In this document: one piece after another, positions 12,404 to 24,121 of the stretch
Position numbering within the stretch: the first letter of the stretch is position 1
Layout: the number at the start of each line of letters is the position of its first letter
The notes under the pieces: generated by a model
What the model saw: only the letters and a program-made list of their open reading frames with translations
What the model was told of the DNA's origin: nothing
The model's database searches: none
Program-made: the position numbers and the translations under genes
DNA from: Volvox africanus
Lineage: Eukaryota > Chlorophyta > Chlorophyceae > Chlamydomonadales > Volvocaceae
DNA: 64,000 nt
Direction: 5' to 3'
Assembly (NCBI GenBank): GCA_030268105.1
Contig: BSDZ01000009.1
Coordinates: 310,001-374,000, forward strand

Positions 12404-14464
12404 AACACACACATTTATAGGTCGTTGCGAATTCGCTGCCGTGTGCTCAAATTCCATACTATTCCAAACGTACATTCCACTCCACATCATCATCCGGACA
12501 TACTTCTCAATTTCGCTGACAGTGAAAGGCCCATCAGAGCGTCAGAGAGATCGCATCCATCCGATGACCCCCTCCCTGTAGCCAACTACTGCTGCTATGC
12601 TGGTGTTGCTGCCGCCGTCAGCTCATTTTGGATGATATCGGGTCGCAGAAGCAGTCTCCACCTCCTGGGAAAGCCGTGAAGGACCGCGATTTATACTTTC
12701 TCAGCAACGCAATGCGTTCGGCGGCGCAGGTCCGCTGTCTCCTGGATGGCCGCTGGTGCTTGGGGCCGCGTGAGAGGGGGTGAGATCGCACAGCGCTAGC
12801 GGTCCAGGGCGATGTAGCGCAGATGGTGTTCGGGGGGCTCATTCTGTCGGCGACTTGCCGCAGTAAACAGCAAGATATAAATCAGCGACCGGCTGTTGTT
12901 GGCGTGGAAATGGAAGTGCCGTAAATGGCACCGCCAGCGCCGGTGGACGGCTTACAGCGGAAAACGCGGGAAGCCGCATTGCGCAACAGGTGTGGGTCAA
13001 CTGGAACCAGCTTGGGCGGGGTTTGACGAGAAATTTCGGTTGAGGGCGTGACATCAGTGTAGAGTGTGATATCAGCAGAGATCAGTGAAGATGGATATGC
13101 CAACGCTTCCAGAGGAATAGCGAGCAATAGCTAGCGTTCGCGAGGGACCGAATCGATGGGGCCGTGCTAGCAAGCTATCCGCATCGGTCTTTTGGAGATG
13201 AGCCACGAGAAGTTATAATTTCAAAGTCATTTATTTATGTTATGGCTTGAGTCGATAATTGTACCGAAAACTCCTTTTTTGCCCTTGCCAGCTTGTGTAA
13301 CTGGCCGCGAAATCATTATAAGAGTTATGCAGCTGCTGCTTCCATGGATGTAATATAATTGAAGGTGTTTGATTACTTGCTCTGACATTCTTTCGTATAT
13401 GAGTGTTGCTCACATTCCAACACCAAGAAACATGTTTTCCTCTGAATTCTTGTTTATGCAGCGAAAATTGTGAAATCTAGGGTTCATTGATGTAACAGGA
13501 GTGTAACAATTTTCGAGTGCACTTTTCATGCTTGAATCATCTTTCACCAAGAAAATATAATGACAAGCTAATTGGCAATCCTTTGAATCGTCTTAGCCGT
13601 TACCAGGCTGTGGAGTATAATCCCACGAATCAACTTCCGTAGGCTCATACGTATACGCGCTTCCACAAGTCTTCCAGAAAATTATCAAAATATATTTGCT
13701 GATGTATGATTCAGGGCCTACTTGCGAAACTCAGGAGTCTGCACCTCGCCAGCCTAACGTACCCCACGTCAGAAACGATGCCGGGAACACATTTGTAATG
13801 AAGACAGCATAAACGCACGTACGACATTAAATTTTATTAGATGAGTAGTCAAAAACCAGATACTGCCCGCGACATTTGCTATCGTACTCCCGCGTGGCAA
13901 ACGGCTATTCTGAAATCCGTTGACCTGTACCTCGTCAGCTCCGACTCCATATAAGGATGCTGCACTCTAAAATGATGCTGCAGCGCTCGACACGTTCTCC
14001 GAAGGACTTCAAGTTAACTCCTGCACGGTGTACTTCGGCAAGTAGCTCGATCCGCTGCAAACCCAGGTCTCTACGAGAACCCTCGCTCGCCAGGCCGAAG
14101 ATACATCGGACTGCAGCAATGCTTCGTGTAAGTGTTGAATGGGTGCATCAAGCTTTGCACAGTGCGAAATGGTCCCGGGGATGCTTTCGGTGGACCCAAG
14201 TCGATGAGCCCCTTCCACGCTTTTGTGCCATCAAGGTCGCGTTAAATGTATATCATTGTGGTTTCACGCGATCCATATATGACGCGATGCAACGTGCACA
14301 AAGCGTCACCGCGACAAGCAGTCATCTTGGGGCAGTTAAGAGCAAGTGCTTCCCGCAAACTGACGTTTGACAACTGCAAATCATGTTCTTGTTTTTTGTC
14401 AATACATGACACGAACGCATATTACTTTTCAAAATTTTGCCTTGCATAGTACGCTTCGGACAAC
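12404..14464. other. Intergenic region, no gene recognised
   Basis: Open frames here are short and show no recognisable domain or splice-consistent chain. The stretch from 13190 to 13700 is visibly AT-richer than the neighbouring exons. The 3' part should contain the promoter and 5' UTR of the PEPCK gene, but I see no diagnostic element. A telomere-like GTTTTAGGGTTTT lies just upstream at about 12220. Confidence 0.6.
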
Positions 14465-17400
14465 ATGCCGGCCTGCGCTGACGGCAAGTTCCTGATGGAC
14501 AGTCACTTTGCGAAGGACTCGGGCCTTGCCCCGCGCCAGGTGTTCCGCAACCTTCCTCCATCCCAACTTTACGAGCTGGTAAGTCATTCGCCGGTAGTTA
14601 AGATGCTTTACCACAAACAACCACAGATGTTACATAATGTGATAGCGCGGCCGTGGTTTATGACCTTGCTTCTGGTGAGGTAAAGGACATGTGGTTTCTT
14701 ATGAAATTCATATTCATTATTATATATTCGTTGCCTGTAGGCGCTCGCCTTCGAGCCGGGGACGCATATCACGTCGACCGGCGCTCTGGCAACATTATCG
14801 GGTGAGGGAGCTGGCCAGGGTTCACGGGGCTGGAGGCACACGGGATTTTGGAATGAAAGTTTGTTTGGATGATTGATCCGATATAGATGCGACGGTTATA
14901 TCGCAACAACTGACTTGGGCAGTTAGTCAATGTTTACGTGTCCTTTCGTAAGTGCTTGTAATAGTCTCTGTCCCTCTTCCTCGCGGCGGATACTACAATG
15001 ATGATAAATATCCTATTTGATGCATATAAACTTGCTTTTTTCGGTCTGCGTTTGCGAACCAGCTTGTGTCGCAAAGCGAACAAGCAACAGAAGGGTCGTT
15101 TTATAGCTCTTTCTCGCCCCTTCCTTCACCTCCGCCCTGTCACCAACCCTGCATACCGCCCTCCAGGCGAGAAGATGGGCCGCAGCCCCATGGACAAGTG
15201 AGTCCTCTCTCGCTCCTCTGCTGCGAAGGGTGGACAGGGAGGATGGGGAGGGGTCAGGCCGAAAGAATGCAAGGGCTGTTCTTTTCCGACCTGTGGCTTC
15301 CAGTACGTTTTGCCATTTCGGCTTGTTCACCCACATCGCTGCGGTCTGCCTGCCTTATGTAACCGTCAGTAGTGGTCGTGTTAGGACATCTCCTAAAGCA
15401 TGCAGTCGGACCCTGATTGGTCATAGTCTCCCCGTATCATATATGACATATGCCACATATCAAATCACACAAGCGTTTCTCCCTCACCGCGGTGCTTATC
15501 TGTCGCATCCGTCCGTCTGTCCGTCCCTACCCGCAGGCGCATCGTTCGTGATCCGGAAACGGAAAAGGATCTCTGGTGGGGGCCGTACTCCCCAAACTAC
15601 GTCATGGACGACAGGTACGACAAGAGAAGGGAGTCATGAAACCCTTACCCCTGTAGTTGCAGACTCCCACACCCTCACACCCCGGTACGAACTCCCCCGC
15701 CTTACTTCTGCTTTATGTGGGATACAACAACAGTATTATTGTTCTTTTCGCCCCCCGCCCTCATCACCACCATCACCGCCTTAAACTTCTGTCATCATGA
15801 TCCATGTTCTCTTATCTGAATCAGTTCCTCACCACCTTCTGAGTGCACATCCCCCTCCTCGCCCTCGCCACCCGCACCCTGGCCTCCGCACCATTAGGAC
15901 CTTCTTGACCAACCGAGAGCGCGCCATCGACTACCTCAACACCCTGGATCGAATCTTTGTCGTGGACGCATTCGTCAATTGGGACCCCGCGTCCCGCCTG
16001 AAGATCCGGGTGGTCACCAGCAGGGCATACCACGCACTATTCATGCACAACATGCTCATAAGGCCCACGCCCGAGGAGCTGGAGAGCTTCGGGGAGCCAG
16101 GTGGGGCTGCGTTGGCAGTGGTGATTAGAGCTTTGGGTTTTGGGGCCGGATGCTGGTTCGGGTTGTCAGAGGTTCCGAAGGCAAAATTGTGGGTGTGGAA
16201 TGGCTGGCGGGGAGGGGGTTGAAGCACTTGCTGATCCCCTGCCTTTTTTGGTGGTTAGCGTTAGTTGGCTGTCAGCGTTTCGTTTCGCATATGAGAGCGA
16301 GTTGCTACCGAACTCCCCTGTTGTACCTGCTGGGCTGCCTCCAAAACGCACACTGCAGATTTCGTGATCTACAACGCGGGCGCATTCCCCGCTAACAAGT
16401 ATACCAATGTAGGTTTCGGGCGGAGCGGGCGGGTCGCAGTCCCCGAATGAATGTACGGCATGTATCCTGCTCAGCGAGGGCCATCACATTGTGTGTGCTA
16501 TGACGGGTTTGGGGTTCCTGTGTTGGGCGGGCATTTCTCAGGCCCTCCTTATCTTCTATTCTCGAAACTGCCCGCTCTTGATTCCATGGAGCGGAAGCAG
16601 GAAAACCTAAACAGGCACAAGCACCTTACCCGACCCCGTCAAATCAGATCTTTAACTCCTCCTCCATCCCTCCGTGCCTCTACTTGTTCGCTTCGCCCTT
16701 TCTCCTTCCCCCCTCTGCAGTATCAGCACCAGCATTCGTTTCACTCGCCTTACCCCTCTGAACCCCCTCTGAACCCCCGCAACCCCCCATCCAGTTCATG
16801 ACCAGCCAGACCTCCATCGACTTGAGTCTTAAGCACAAGGAGATGGTCATCCTGGGCACCATGTACGCCGGAGAGATGAAGAAGGGAGTCTTCACGTGAG
16901 TGCGGACGGAGCCCCCCAGTGCTAGGGTCCTAAGGGGGGAGGAAGGAACGGAGGCGTGCGTGTATAATGAGGAGGGAACTGGTGGGGGTTCCGGAGTGGG
17001 TCTGGGTTTTGGAAATGAAAATAAATTAATACAACTGAATATCATGAAGTTGTTGTACCGATATCGCTATCTTAAGCACCAGGAGGGGGGCACCGGGGCC
17101 TTTTTGAGCCCTAAGAAACCCTAGTAAAGATCTTCGCACTTACGTACTTGCCACTGCCTCCCAAGACGCTACCCGAGCGGGGGACCTCTCCACCTTCCCA
17201 CCTTCCCACCTCTCCACCTCTCCACCTCTCCACCTCTCCACCTCTCCACCTCTCCGCTTCTCCACCTCACCACTTCCCCACTTCCCCACTTCCCCACCTC
17301 CCCACCTCTCCACCTCTCCACCTCCCCAACGCGAGTTGAACTCCGACCCGCCCCGCCGCGCAGGCTGATGCACTACCTGATGCCGATGCAGGGCAAGCTC

Positions 17401-17900
17401 TCGCTGCACTCGGGCTGCAACGTCGGCGCCCGGGGCGACGTGACGCTGTTCTTCGGCCTCAGCGGCACGGGCAAGACCACGTTGTCCGCCGGTGAGTGGT
17501 TGCGGGGGAGGGAGTGGAAGAAGGGAATCGGGGGGCCTAGGGGGAAGGGAGGGGCTTTTGACCTCTGGGGGGCTGGTGGGCGGAAGAGGTTGTGAAACCC
17601 TCCGCCCTTCTTCTCTCGCGTCCAGAGTTCTTCAAAAGAATGCAATAACATAATCCCTCCACAAAATACGCGGGGAAAGAGGCAAAAGAGTTAAGGTAGG
17701 TTTAGTCATGTGTGTGTAGGTGCCGTATCTTGCCCTGTCAACAGCCAGGCAGCGATCCAAAACACACACACACTTCCCCCCTCCCCTTTCCCCTCTCCCC
17801 CACCCCGCCCCCGCACCTGACACACATACACACACACGATCCAACAGACCCGAAGCGGCCGCTCATTGGCGACGACGAGCATGTCTGGTGCGACACGGGT

Positions 17901-17933
<33 letters not shown>

Positions 17934-19981
17934 TGCATCGGCCTTAAGCGAGAGACGGAGCCCGAGATCTGGAACGCCATCCGGTGGGTTGGTCGGATCC
18001 CTACCTTCGCCGGATCCCTACCCTCTATGTCGTGCAGCTATGACCAGGTGGCAGTCGGAAGGACTTAGGGCTGTGCATGAAACCCCACACATGCTGCATC
18101 CACCGCTGACTGACGGTTTCCGGTGGACGGATGGCTTACGTGGCGCAGGTTCGGTACTGTACTAGAGAACGTTGACTACGACCCCGCCACTCGCCTCGTT
18201 GATTACGACTCCCAGCGGCTTACCGAGAATACGCGCGCGTCGTACCCCATCGAGTACATCTCCAACGCCCAAATACCCTGCGTGGGCGGCCATCCTCAGA
18301 ACGTCATCCTCCTCGCATGCGACGCCTTCGGTGTGCTGCCCCCGGTCAGCCGCCTAACGCTGGAGCAGGCCATGTACCACTTCATCAGCGGATACACGGC
18401 CAAGGCGAGTCCTCGGACTCATACCGCAGTAAAGAGTAGCGGAACATCCTTGCCAGAAAAATGGAAAATATAATAAAAATGGAAATGTATTAGAAGTGGA
18501 AACATATCCTTTTTACCTTAACGCTTCCCAAGAAGAAATGATGTCCATTGAGGATGATTCGTTCTTTCCTCTTTCGTCTGTACAGGTCGCTGGTACGGAA
18601 GTGGGCGTCAAGGAGCCCACCGCTACCTTCAGTGCCTGCTTCGGCTCGGCTTTCCTGATGCTGCACCCCTACAAGTATGTTGATACATGGAGGGAAGTCA
18701 GTGGTGGTGGGGACGATGCCGCACTTGTTAGTTTTCTCACATCAGCTCATGTCCCGGGTGGCCCCGGGTTGACGCGATGTGACGTGATGTGAGGGGACTC
18801 CTCCTCGCTACACGCAGGTACGCCACCATGCTGGCAGACAAGATGTCGCGTCACGGCACACGCGCCTGGCTGGTCAACACCGGCTGGACGGGGGGCAAGT
18901 GAGTGCAAGTGACGAATGAAGGGGAAGGGGGGAAAGAGGTGGGGGGACAATGTGACGAGGAGCCAGGGAGGACGTGTGTGTATGATGTGTACGGCTGTGC
19001 GTGTGGGAGTGCTAGCACGAGAGGTAAAGGTGTTGTTTAAATGTTGGATGTTTATTTTTTCATGTGCTGGATGTCGTTGTCATGTGCTGGATTGTCGACA
19101 GCTGCTCATTTCGTGTCCCACAACTCGTTTCCCTGTCTTCTATTCCTGACTCCCTGGGGGAAAGGTACGGCGTGGGCAAGCGCATCAGCCTAAAGCACAC
19201 CCGCGCCATCATTGACGCCATCCACAACGGGGAGCTCGAGAGGGGCGACTACGTATCCACGCCGATCTTCGGGCTGCAGGTGGGGCTGCGTACCTGCCCC
19301 TCAACGCCCCCATGAGTGTGGCAAACCCGGATCATGGATGACAACTACCCGCCCTCGTGGGACACAGCAGGGACCTCCCGACGAGCGCAAACTTCTTAAC
19401 CGTTGCTGAGTAACGTGTGTCAGGGTGTAAGCACAACCTTGAACGCTCCCGCTGCCCATTGCCCAGGAGACTGCCGATGTCTGTTAACGTACCCCGCGTC
19501 TTACACCCTATACCCTGCCGTACCCTACCCTATCCCTCAGGTCCCGACCCAGGTGACCGGTGTGCCCGCGGAGATATTGTCACCGGAGAAGGTCTGGTCG
19601 GAGAAGAATGAGTTCGCCAGCACCCTCAACCACCTTGGCCACATGTTCGTTAAGAACTTCCAGTGCTTCAGGTGAATGCCGTACCATATCGTGTCGTGTT
19701 GTGGCTGTGAACGTTTGCTGGTCCTGCTCCTGCTCCTTCTCCTGCGTACGTGATGAGTGATGAGCGATGAATGATGGTTTGATGAATGGAACTCGACTCC
19801 TAACTGCTTCCCAACGCCCCTCACTCCCTTACCTGGCCCTAGCGATGGCGACGCCTTTGTGGGGGCCGAGATGGCGGCACGCATTTTGACGGGTGGCCCG
19901 TCTCCGCTGCCCGAGGAGATGGTGGCCAAGACCGGCTTCGGAGCCATCACCGCGGTCGTAGCACCCCCCATTCGGGCCTAG
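14465..19981 (+). CDS. PCK1: Phosphoenolpyruvate carboxykinase (ATP), complete, 15 exons
   Basis: Converts oxaloacetate plus ATP to phosphoenolpyruvate, CO2 and ADP, the committed cytosolic step of gluconeogenesis from acetate or lipid. Exons: 14465-14578, 14741-14801, 15167-15197, 15537-15614, 15898-16100, 16359-16408, 16795-16895, 17364-17491, 17848-17983, 18149-18404, 18586-18674, 18818-18898, 19165-19279, 19541-19671 and 19843-19981. These give 570 aa. Landmarks: THITSTGAL and GRSPMDK near the N-terminus (oxaloacetate-binding side); kinase-1a P-loop [11 protein letters not shown]; metal-binding [14 protein letters not shown]; adenine loop [21 protein letters not shown]; and a C-terminal NTGWTGG. 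All hallmarks of the ATP class are present. No target peptide is obvious, so a cytosolic location is inferred. Intron 10 has a GC donor (GCGAGT at 18405). The start ATG is the first in frame with a purine at -3; an extra upstream exon cannot be excluded. Confidence 0.96.
17184..17330. repeat. Pyrimidine-rich minisatellite in PEPCK intron 7
   Basis: Some 15-18 imperfect copies of TCCACCTC/TTCCCACC, almost purely C and T on the plus strand, directly precede the acceptor at 17363. It is effectively a greatly expanded polypyrimidine tract upstream of the P-loop exon. Confidence 0.85.
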
Positions 19982-20093
19982 ATGTGGCACTGCGTGCCTG
20001 CATGCGTGCGGGGCTACTGCCCAGATGGAGTGCAGATTGTTGTGCATGCATGTTGCTGAACCTACCTGCTTGTTAAGACCTGCTTGTTAAGAT

Positions 20094-20105
20094 TGTAATA
20101 TGTAA
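20094..20105 (+). other. Tandem TGTAA poly(A) signals of the PEPCK gene
   Basis: Two TGTAA pentamers (20094-20098 and 20101-20105) lie 113-124 nt after the PEPCK stop codon, at the expected distance for a volvocine 3' UTR end. Confidence 0.7.
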
Positions 20106-20397
20106 CAATACATTACACTGGTAATCAAGGGCTTGCTGAGCCCAAAAGAAGATTTTACCGTACAAACCGCCATTCGCTTGTCCATAGATGCGCGCGCGGG
20201 CATATTCCATGGGTGAGTAGTGAATTAAAAGTTTGAGGGCGGAGGAGGGGGGCATGGTGTCCTCTTGTGTACGGATAGATATGTCCTCTTACGGCATGGC
20301 GGTTTTGCTACTACTACTGTAATTCTTACTTTTCCTGCGGCCTGCTTCAAATGTGTTTCTACCTTGTTTATCTAGCTGGTTGACATAGTTAAGGCCT

Positions 20398-20422
20398 CTT
20401 TTAGGTTTTAGGGTTTTAGGTA
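20398..20422. repeat. Telomere-like TTTTAGGG tract
   Basis: Three degenerate TTTTAGG(G) units in the plus-strand G-rich orientation, about 300 bp after the PEPCK poly(A) signals. Confidence 0.65.
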
Positions 20423-20856
20423 ACCCATATGCATAGATAGGATAGATACCTGCTGCTAACATCTGGTTGCATGCTTATTAGCGCTAGCTGGCGATCAGTA
20501 TCACCTCCAATAATGAGGTCGATGATACAACAAACGTGCGAATGAACCATTAAGTGTAATATCCTGGGGTATCTACGGGTAGTGTCAAAGGACCCTGGAC
20601 CACAGATGGTCATTCTTCCGAAGGGGCCTTTGTTGGCCGACACAACAGAGACAACATTATGTGAATGAACAGAATCCAACAAATTAGCGCATCCATCCGC
20701 TGTAAGTGTATCTTCTGCGCACCCATCATGATATTAAGCTACTGCCACAACATGCTGCTGTCCAGACGCAAATTTTGAGCCCTAAACTTGACGACTACTG
20801 CTGGCTGGCTGTATAACAGATATACAGAACGAAGCAGGTTGGGAGGACTTATGCAA

Positions 20857-20884
20857 CATCATCATCATTATCATCATCATCATC

Positions 20885-20938
<54 letters not shown>

Positions 20939-20943
20939 GTCAT
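20857..20943. repeat. (CAT)n trinucleotide repeat
   Basis: Nearly 30 CAT/ATC triplets with two interruptions. In one frame it would read poly-His, but there is no supporting gene structure around it, so it is treated as a microsatellite. Confidence 0.95.
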
Positions 20944-21332
20944 CACGAATTTGGTTTGTCAAAACCTTCAGGCTTCCTTGGAACACGATCCAAGGGCGGC
21001 CTCAAAATGGCGGACAGCAGCAGAAGAGGGGACGGACGAGCTCGCTCGCTGTGTCGTTCAGGGGGCGTGCCCTTCGCTTCTGCGCGGCATGCTGAGCACG
21101 TCGGCGTCGATGAGGGCCCGGTCAGCGACTGGGCGGGGAGCCATGCCCTTCGCGACGAAGGAGGGAGGAACTGACCTGCGATGCCGGGTACGTGGCGGGT
21201 GGGTGCAAAGCTACGTAGGTTGCTTCCGTGGCTTAAAGGAGGGAAGGAGAGGGACGACGGCGGCGTAAGTAAACCCCACGTTCATATCTAAACATTGCGC
21301 AATGCTTTTATCATCCGCAACGGCACCTTCTA

Positions 21333-21385
21333 CCCTACCTAAAACCCTAAAAACCCTAAAACCCTAAAAACCCTAAAACCCTAAC
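21333..21385. repeat. Interstitial telomere-like array (CCCTAAAA)n
   Basis: Five to six near-perfect CCCTAAAA/CCCTAAAAA units, one of the two longest such arrays in the window. It may be a healed-break scar, retroelement-linked telomere repeat or telobox-like sequence. Confidence 0.85.
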
Positions 21386-22449
21386 ATTCATACATGCCGG
21401 ATCCATTTCCCGGGATCATCGCCCCCGAGTGAGCGAATGCAACTTGAATCTCGCTCGTGTCTGCTGGCCGGATGGAGTTTACATGACATGACATGCTTGT
21501 TGCTATTTTAGAACGACACGCGGTAGGTACTATAACAGCAAGGCGGGCCCCGGCTACGTAGATCTATCTAGATATCTAGCTCATCAGTACGACACGGGTT
21601 CAATTCAACCTCATCCGTCCCCGAATTCGACCCCCGGGGGTTGCCCATCACCTTGCGCCTAATGCTGTTAATAAAGTTGGTTAATGACTCGCTCGATTCA
21701 ACCCCGCCCCACCACGATGTCTGACATATGCGTGGAACATGTATATGCATGCCTCTATAATCATCCTTGCGCATATTATGTTAATCATGAAAATATTACG
21801 CACGGACGTTTCACATCCTCCTCGTAACGCTTCGTGCGGCGCGGCAGCAGCCTTCCTCCTTTCAGCCGTGCGGAAATCCGCGATCAGGTAGGTGTGCAAA
21901 CATGCACCTCTATTCTTTTTATTACCGACCTATAATCAATAGCCTCGCCCTCCGGCGGTGCTGGAATGCGATCTGCCGCGAATCCCCCACTGCCGCTGCC
22001 GGCGGATGCAGCAGTTTCTGGTTTGTCCGCAGCCATCAGGTTGTTGGATCTGAATTCTTCATCAGATCTGGGGGCCGACATGGCGCTTTGGGACCTATCA
22101 CCGCCAATGCTGCCGCTGCCGGCATCCAAAGCACCGCCGTGGAGATCCATGACCGATTATTATTGCAAAATATCGATAGGAAAGAATGTAAGAGTCGCTC
22201 GAATGCCACATGTATTGATGGATTATTGTAAGCTTAAAGTATAGTAGTCCCGTACATGCATGGATTCATGATGACGCAGTTTTGGGAGCGGGGCCCTACC
22301 ACGCAGCAGAAGAGTGCGTGCTTTCACGGAGTGGGCGGCGTCAGCTACGGACGTTGACAGATAAAGTAAAACATATACATCTAGCCAGGTTACTTCCATG
22401 CGAACTTAGTGCGGAAATGGTAAAACCCTAAGGCACTGCCAAAACAAAC

Positions 22450-22530
22450 CGCCAGTTTTGTACACGAGTACAAATACAATCACACGAGTGTATACAAATA
22501 CAAATACAAATACACGAGTACAAATACACG
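22450..22530. repeat. CAAATA / ACACGAGT interspersed tandem repeat
   Basis: Alternating copies of TACAAATA and ACACGAGT(A/G) in a short AT-rich block. No coding potential is seen. Confidence 0.7.
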
Positions 22531-23760
22531 AGTGTACGATACATGCGAAAACGACACCACGCACATGCATACCCGAATGCCTACTGTTATCTACAGTCTT
22601 AGTACGTCTACATACAGCAGTGCGCGATTGAGAAGTTTACGAGCGACTGCATTCGCACGTAAGGGCAATGCCACCCATTCCCGCGCGCCGCAGCGCGCCG
22701 CAACGCGCGGCGGCCGATTCAACCAACTCACGGCGGCGAGCGATGCGCCTCCCGGTTATTACAGCGCGCCGTTAGACGGCCGAAACCAAACGAGCTGACT
22801 TGCGAGTGGCCTGTGTCATTGACGCATCTGGACATTACAACTCGTTGGGGGACGACGGCCGATGCATGCATTATTGTGTTGCATGGTACTGCACTATGCA
22901 TGATGATCCCTCACAATTATATATCCATTCTGATTTTTATGAGCCGCAGCTAATAACGAGCCTTGCTTCATCCATCCAAGCGTGCGTGCACAAGAAAGGG
23001 CCGATTTTTTGCACGAGGTACAACCTAGAGGCGTATTTTTGTAAGCTAATCAGAACAAAGGAGCGTTTGCCGTGGTCCACTAACAAAGAATTCTTTTGCG
23101 TAGCCCCAACACCGAATATCGGTGAAGATCATGTCGGTAAGGTGGAAGTGTGTGTTGGTGCTGCTTCAAGTGAGGGCGATCTTTTGGCGCCAAGGTGAGT
23201 TGCACATGGGGGGTCCTGATGAGCTAGCTAGATGTGGGGTGGAAAATAATTAAAATATTTTATAAGTTTGGAAATGTATGATGAATGTTTGACAGGCAAT
23301 GAGGGTCACCAGCTGATGATCGATTTGGTCAGCTTGCTTGGGGCGACTCAGACAGGAAGCTGGACTCTGCTGCGGTTCATTTGCCGTCAGAATTTCATCT
23401 GTTTCACAAGCAATAACCAAAATATCACAAGCAAAACTTCGAGCGATATACTGCTCACAACCGCTGAGGCCGCTCAGCGGCCTCAGGGGCGCCGCTGACG
23501 CCCCCTGTGCACCACTTCTTTTTACACTTCCACATTAATATATTAACAATAAATATAGAAGTAATAGAATAAATATAAATTCAGTCCTAGCGGGCGCGCC
23601 GATGTACGCCGCCGTGTGTGGGCGTAACACCAGAGGCAGCGGGGATTCCCAACGCGCCGCGAGTCTATGTGCTGCCCCGACCCAAATGAACTACCCTGCG
23701 CGGGGGCCGGGCGGGACCCAATTCGCAGCATGTACGGACGGCCACTGCCCCTGCAAACAC

Positions 23761-23766
23761 GTACAC

Positions 23767-23799
<33 letters not shown>

Positions 23800-23800
23800 T
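23761..23800. repeat. (CACATA)n microsatellite
   Basis: About six head-to-tail CACATA hexamers ending in CACACATG. It lies in the region upstream of the mannanase gene. Confidence 0.9.
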
Positions 23801-24121
23801 GCTCGCTCCTTGCTTTATAATTGCACTTTCCCCCCATGCCGTACATCTCCCCTGATACCACTATAACATTCGAATACAGGTCCGCATACCTCACGATCTG
23901 CCCATCGTATCATATTCTGCCGTACGACCGTTGTTATATTCCTACTCCGCGGTTCCTCCATTCCGGCCACTACAGCGTGCTGCTTCTTCATTCATCATCC
24001 CTCTGTCTGACTATCTGTCTCTTTAACTGTCTATCTGTCTTTTTTGACGAATCTTGCACTGGTCACCAATCCATCGATCACGATAAGTCTCCCAGTCACA
24101 TCCGCAATCACGCCCACGCCC

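Larger units (their letters stand above)
20106..24121. other. Intergenic region rich in simple repeats
   Basis: No recognisable gene. It holds a (CAT)n block, a telomere-like array, a CAAATA/ACACGAGT repeat near 22450-22530 and a (CACATA)n block at 23761-23800. One weak coding hint is the open frame ending at 23195, which stops at a good donor (CAAG|GTGAGT); I could not chain it to other exons. The final few hundred bases may contain an upstream exon of the mannanase gene. Confidence 0.5.

Noticed and set aside
20857..20943. Poly-histidine protein from the (CAT)n stretch
   Set aside because: The frame depends entirely on a trinucleotide microsatellite, with no flanking domain, splice chain or start context.
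21590..21612. tRNA-like GGTTCAATTC box
   Set aside because: It resembles a T-arm B-box, but no A-box or cloverleaf could be built around it.
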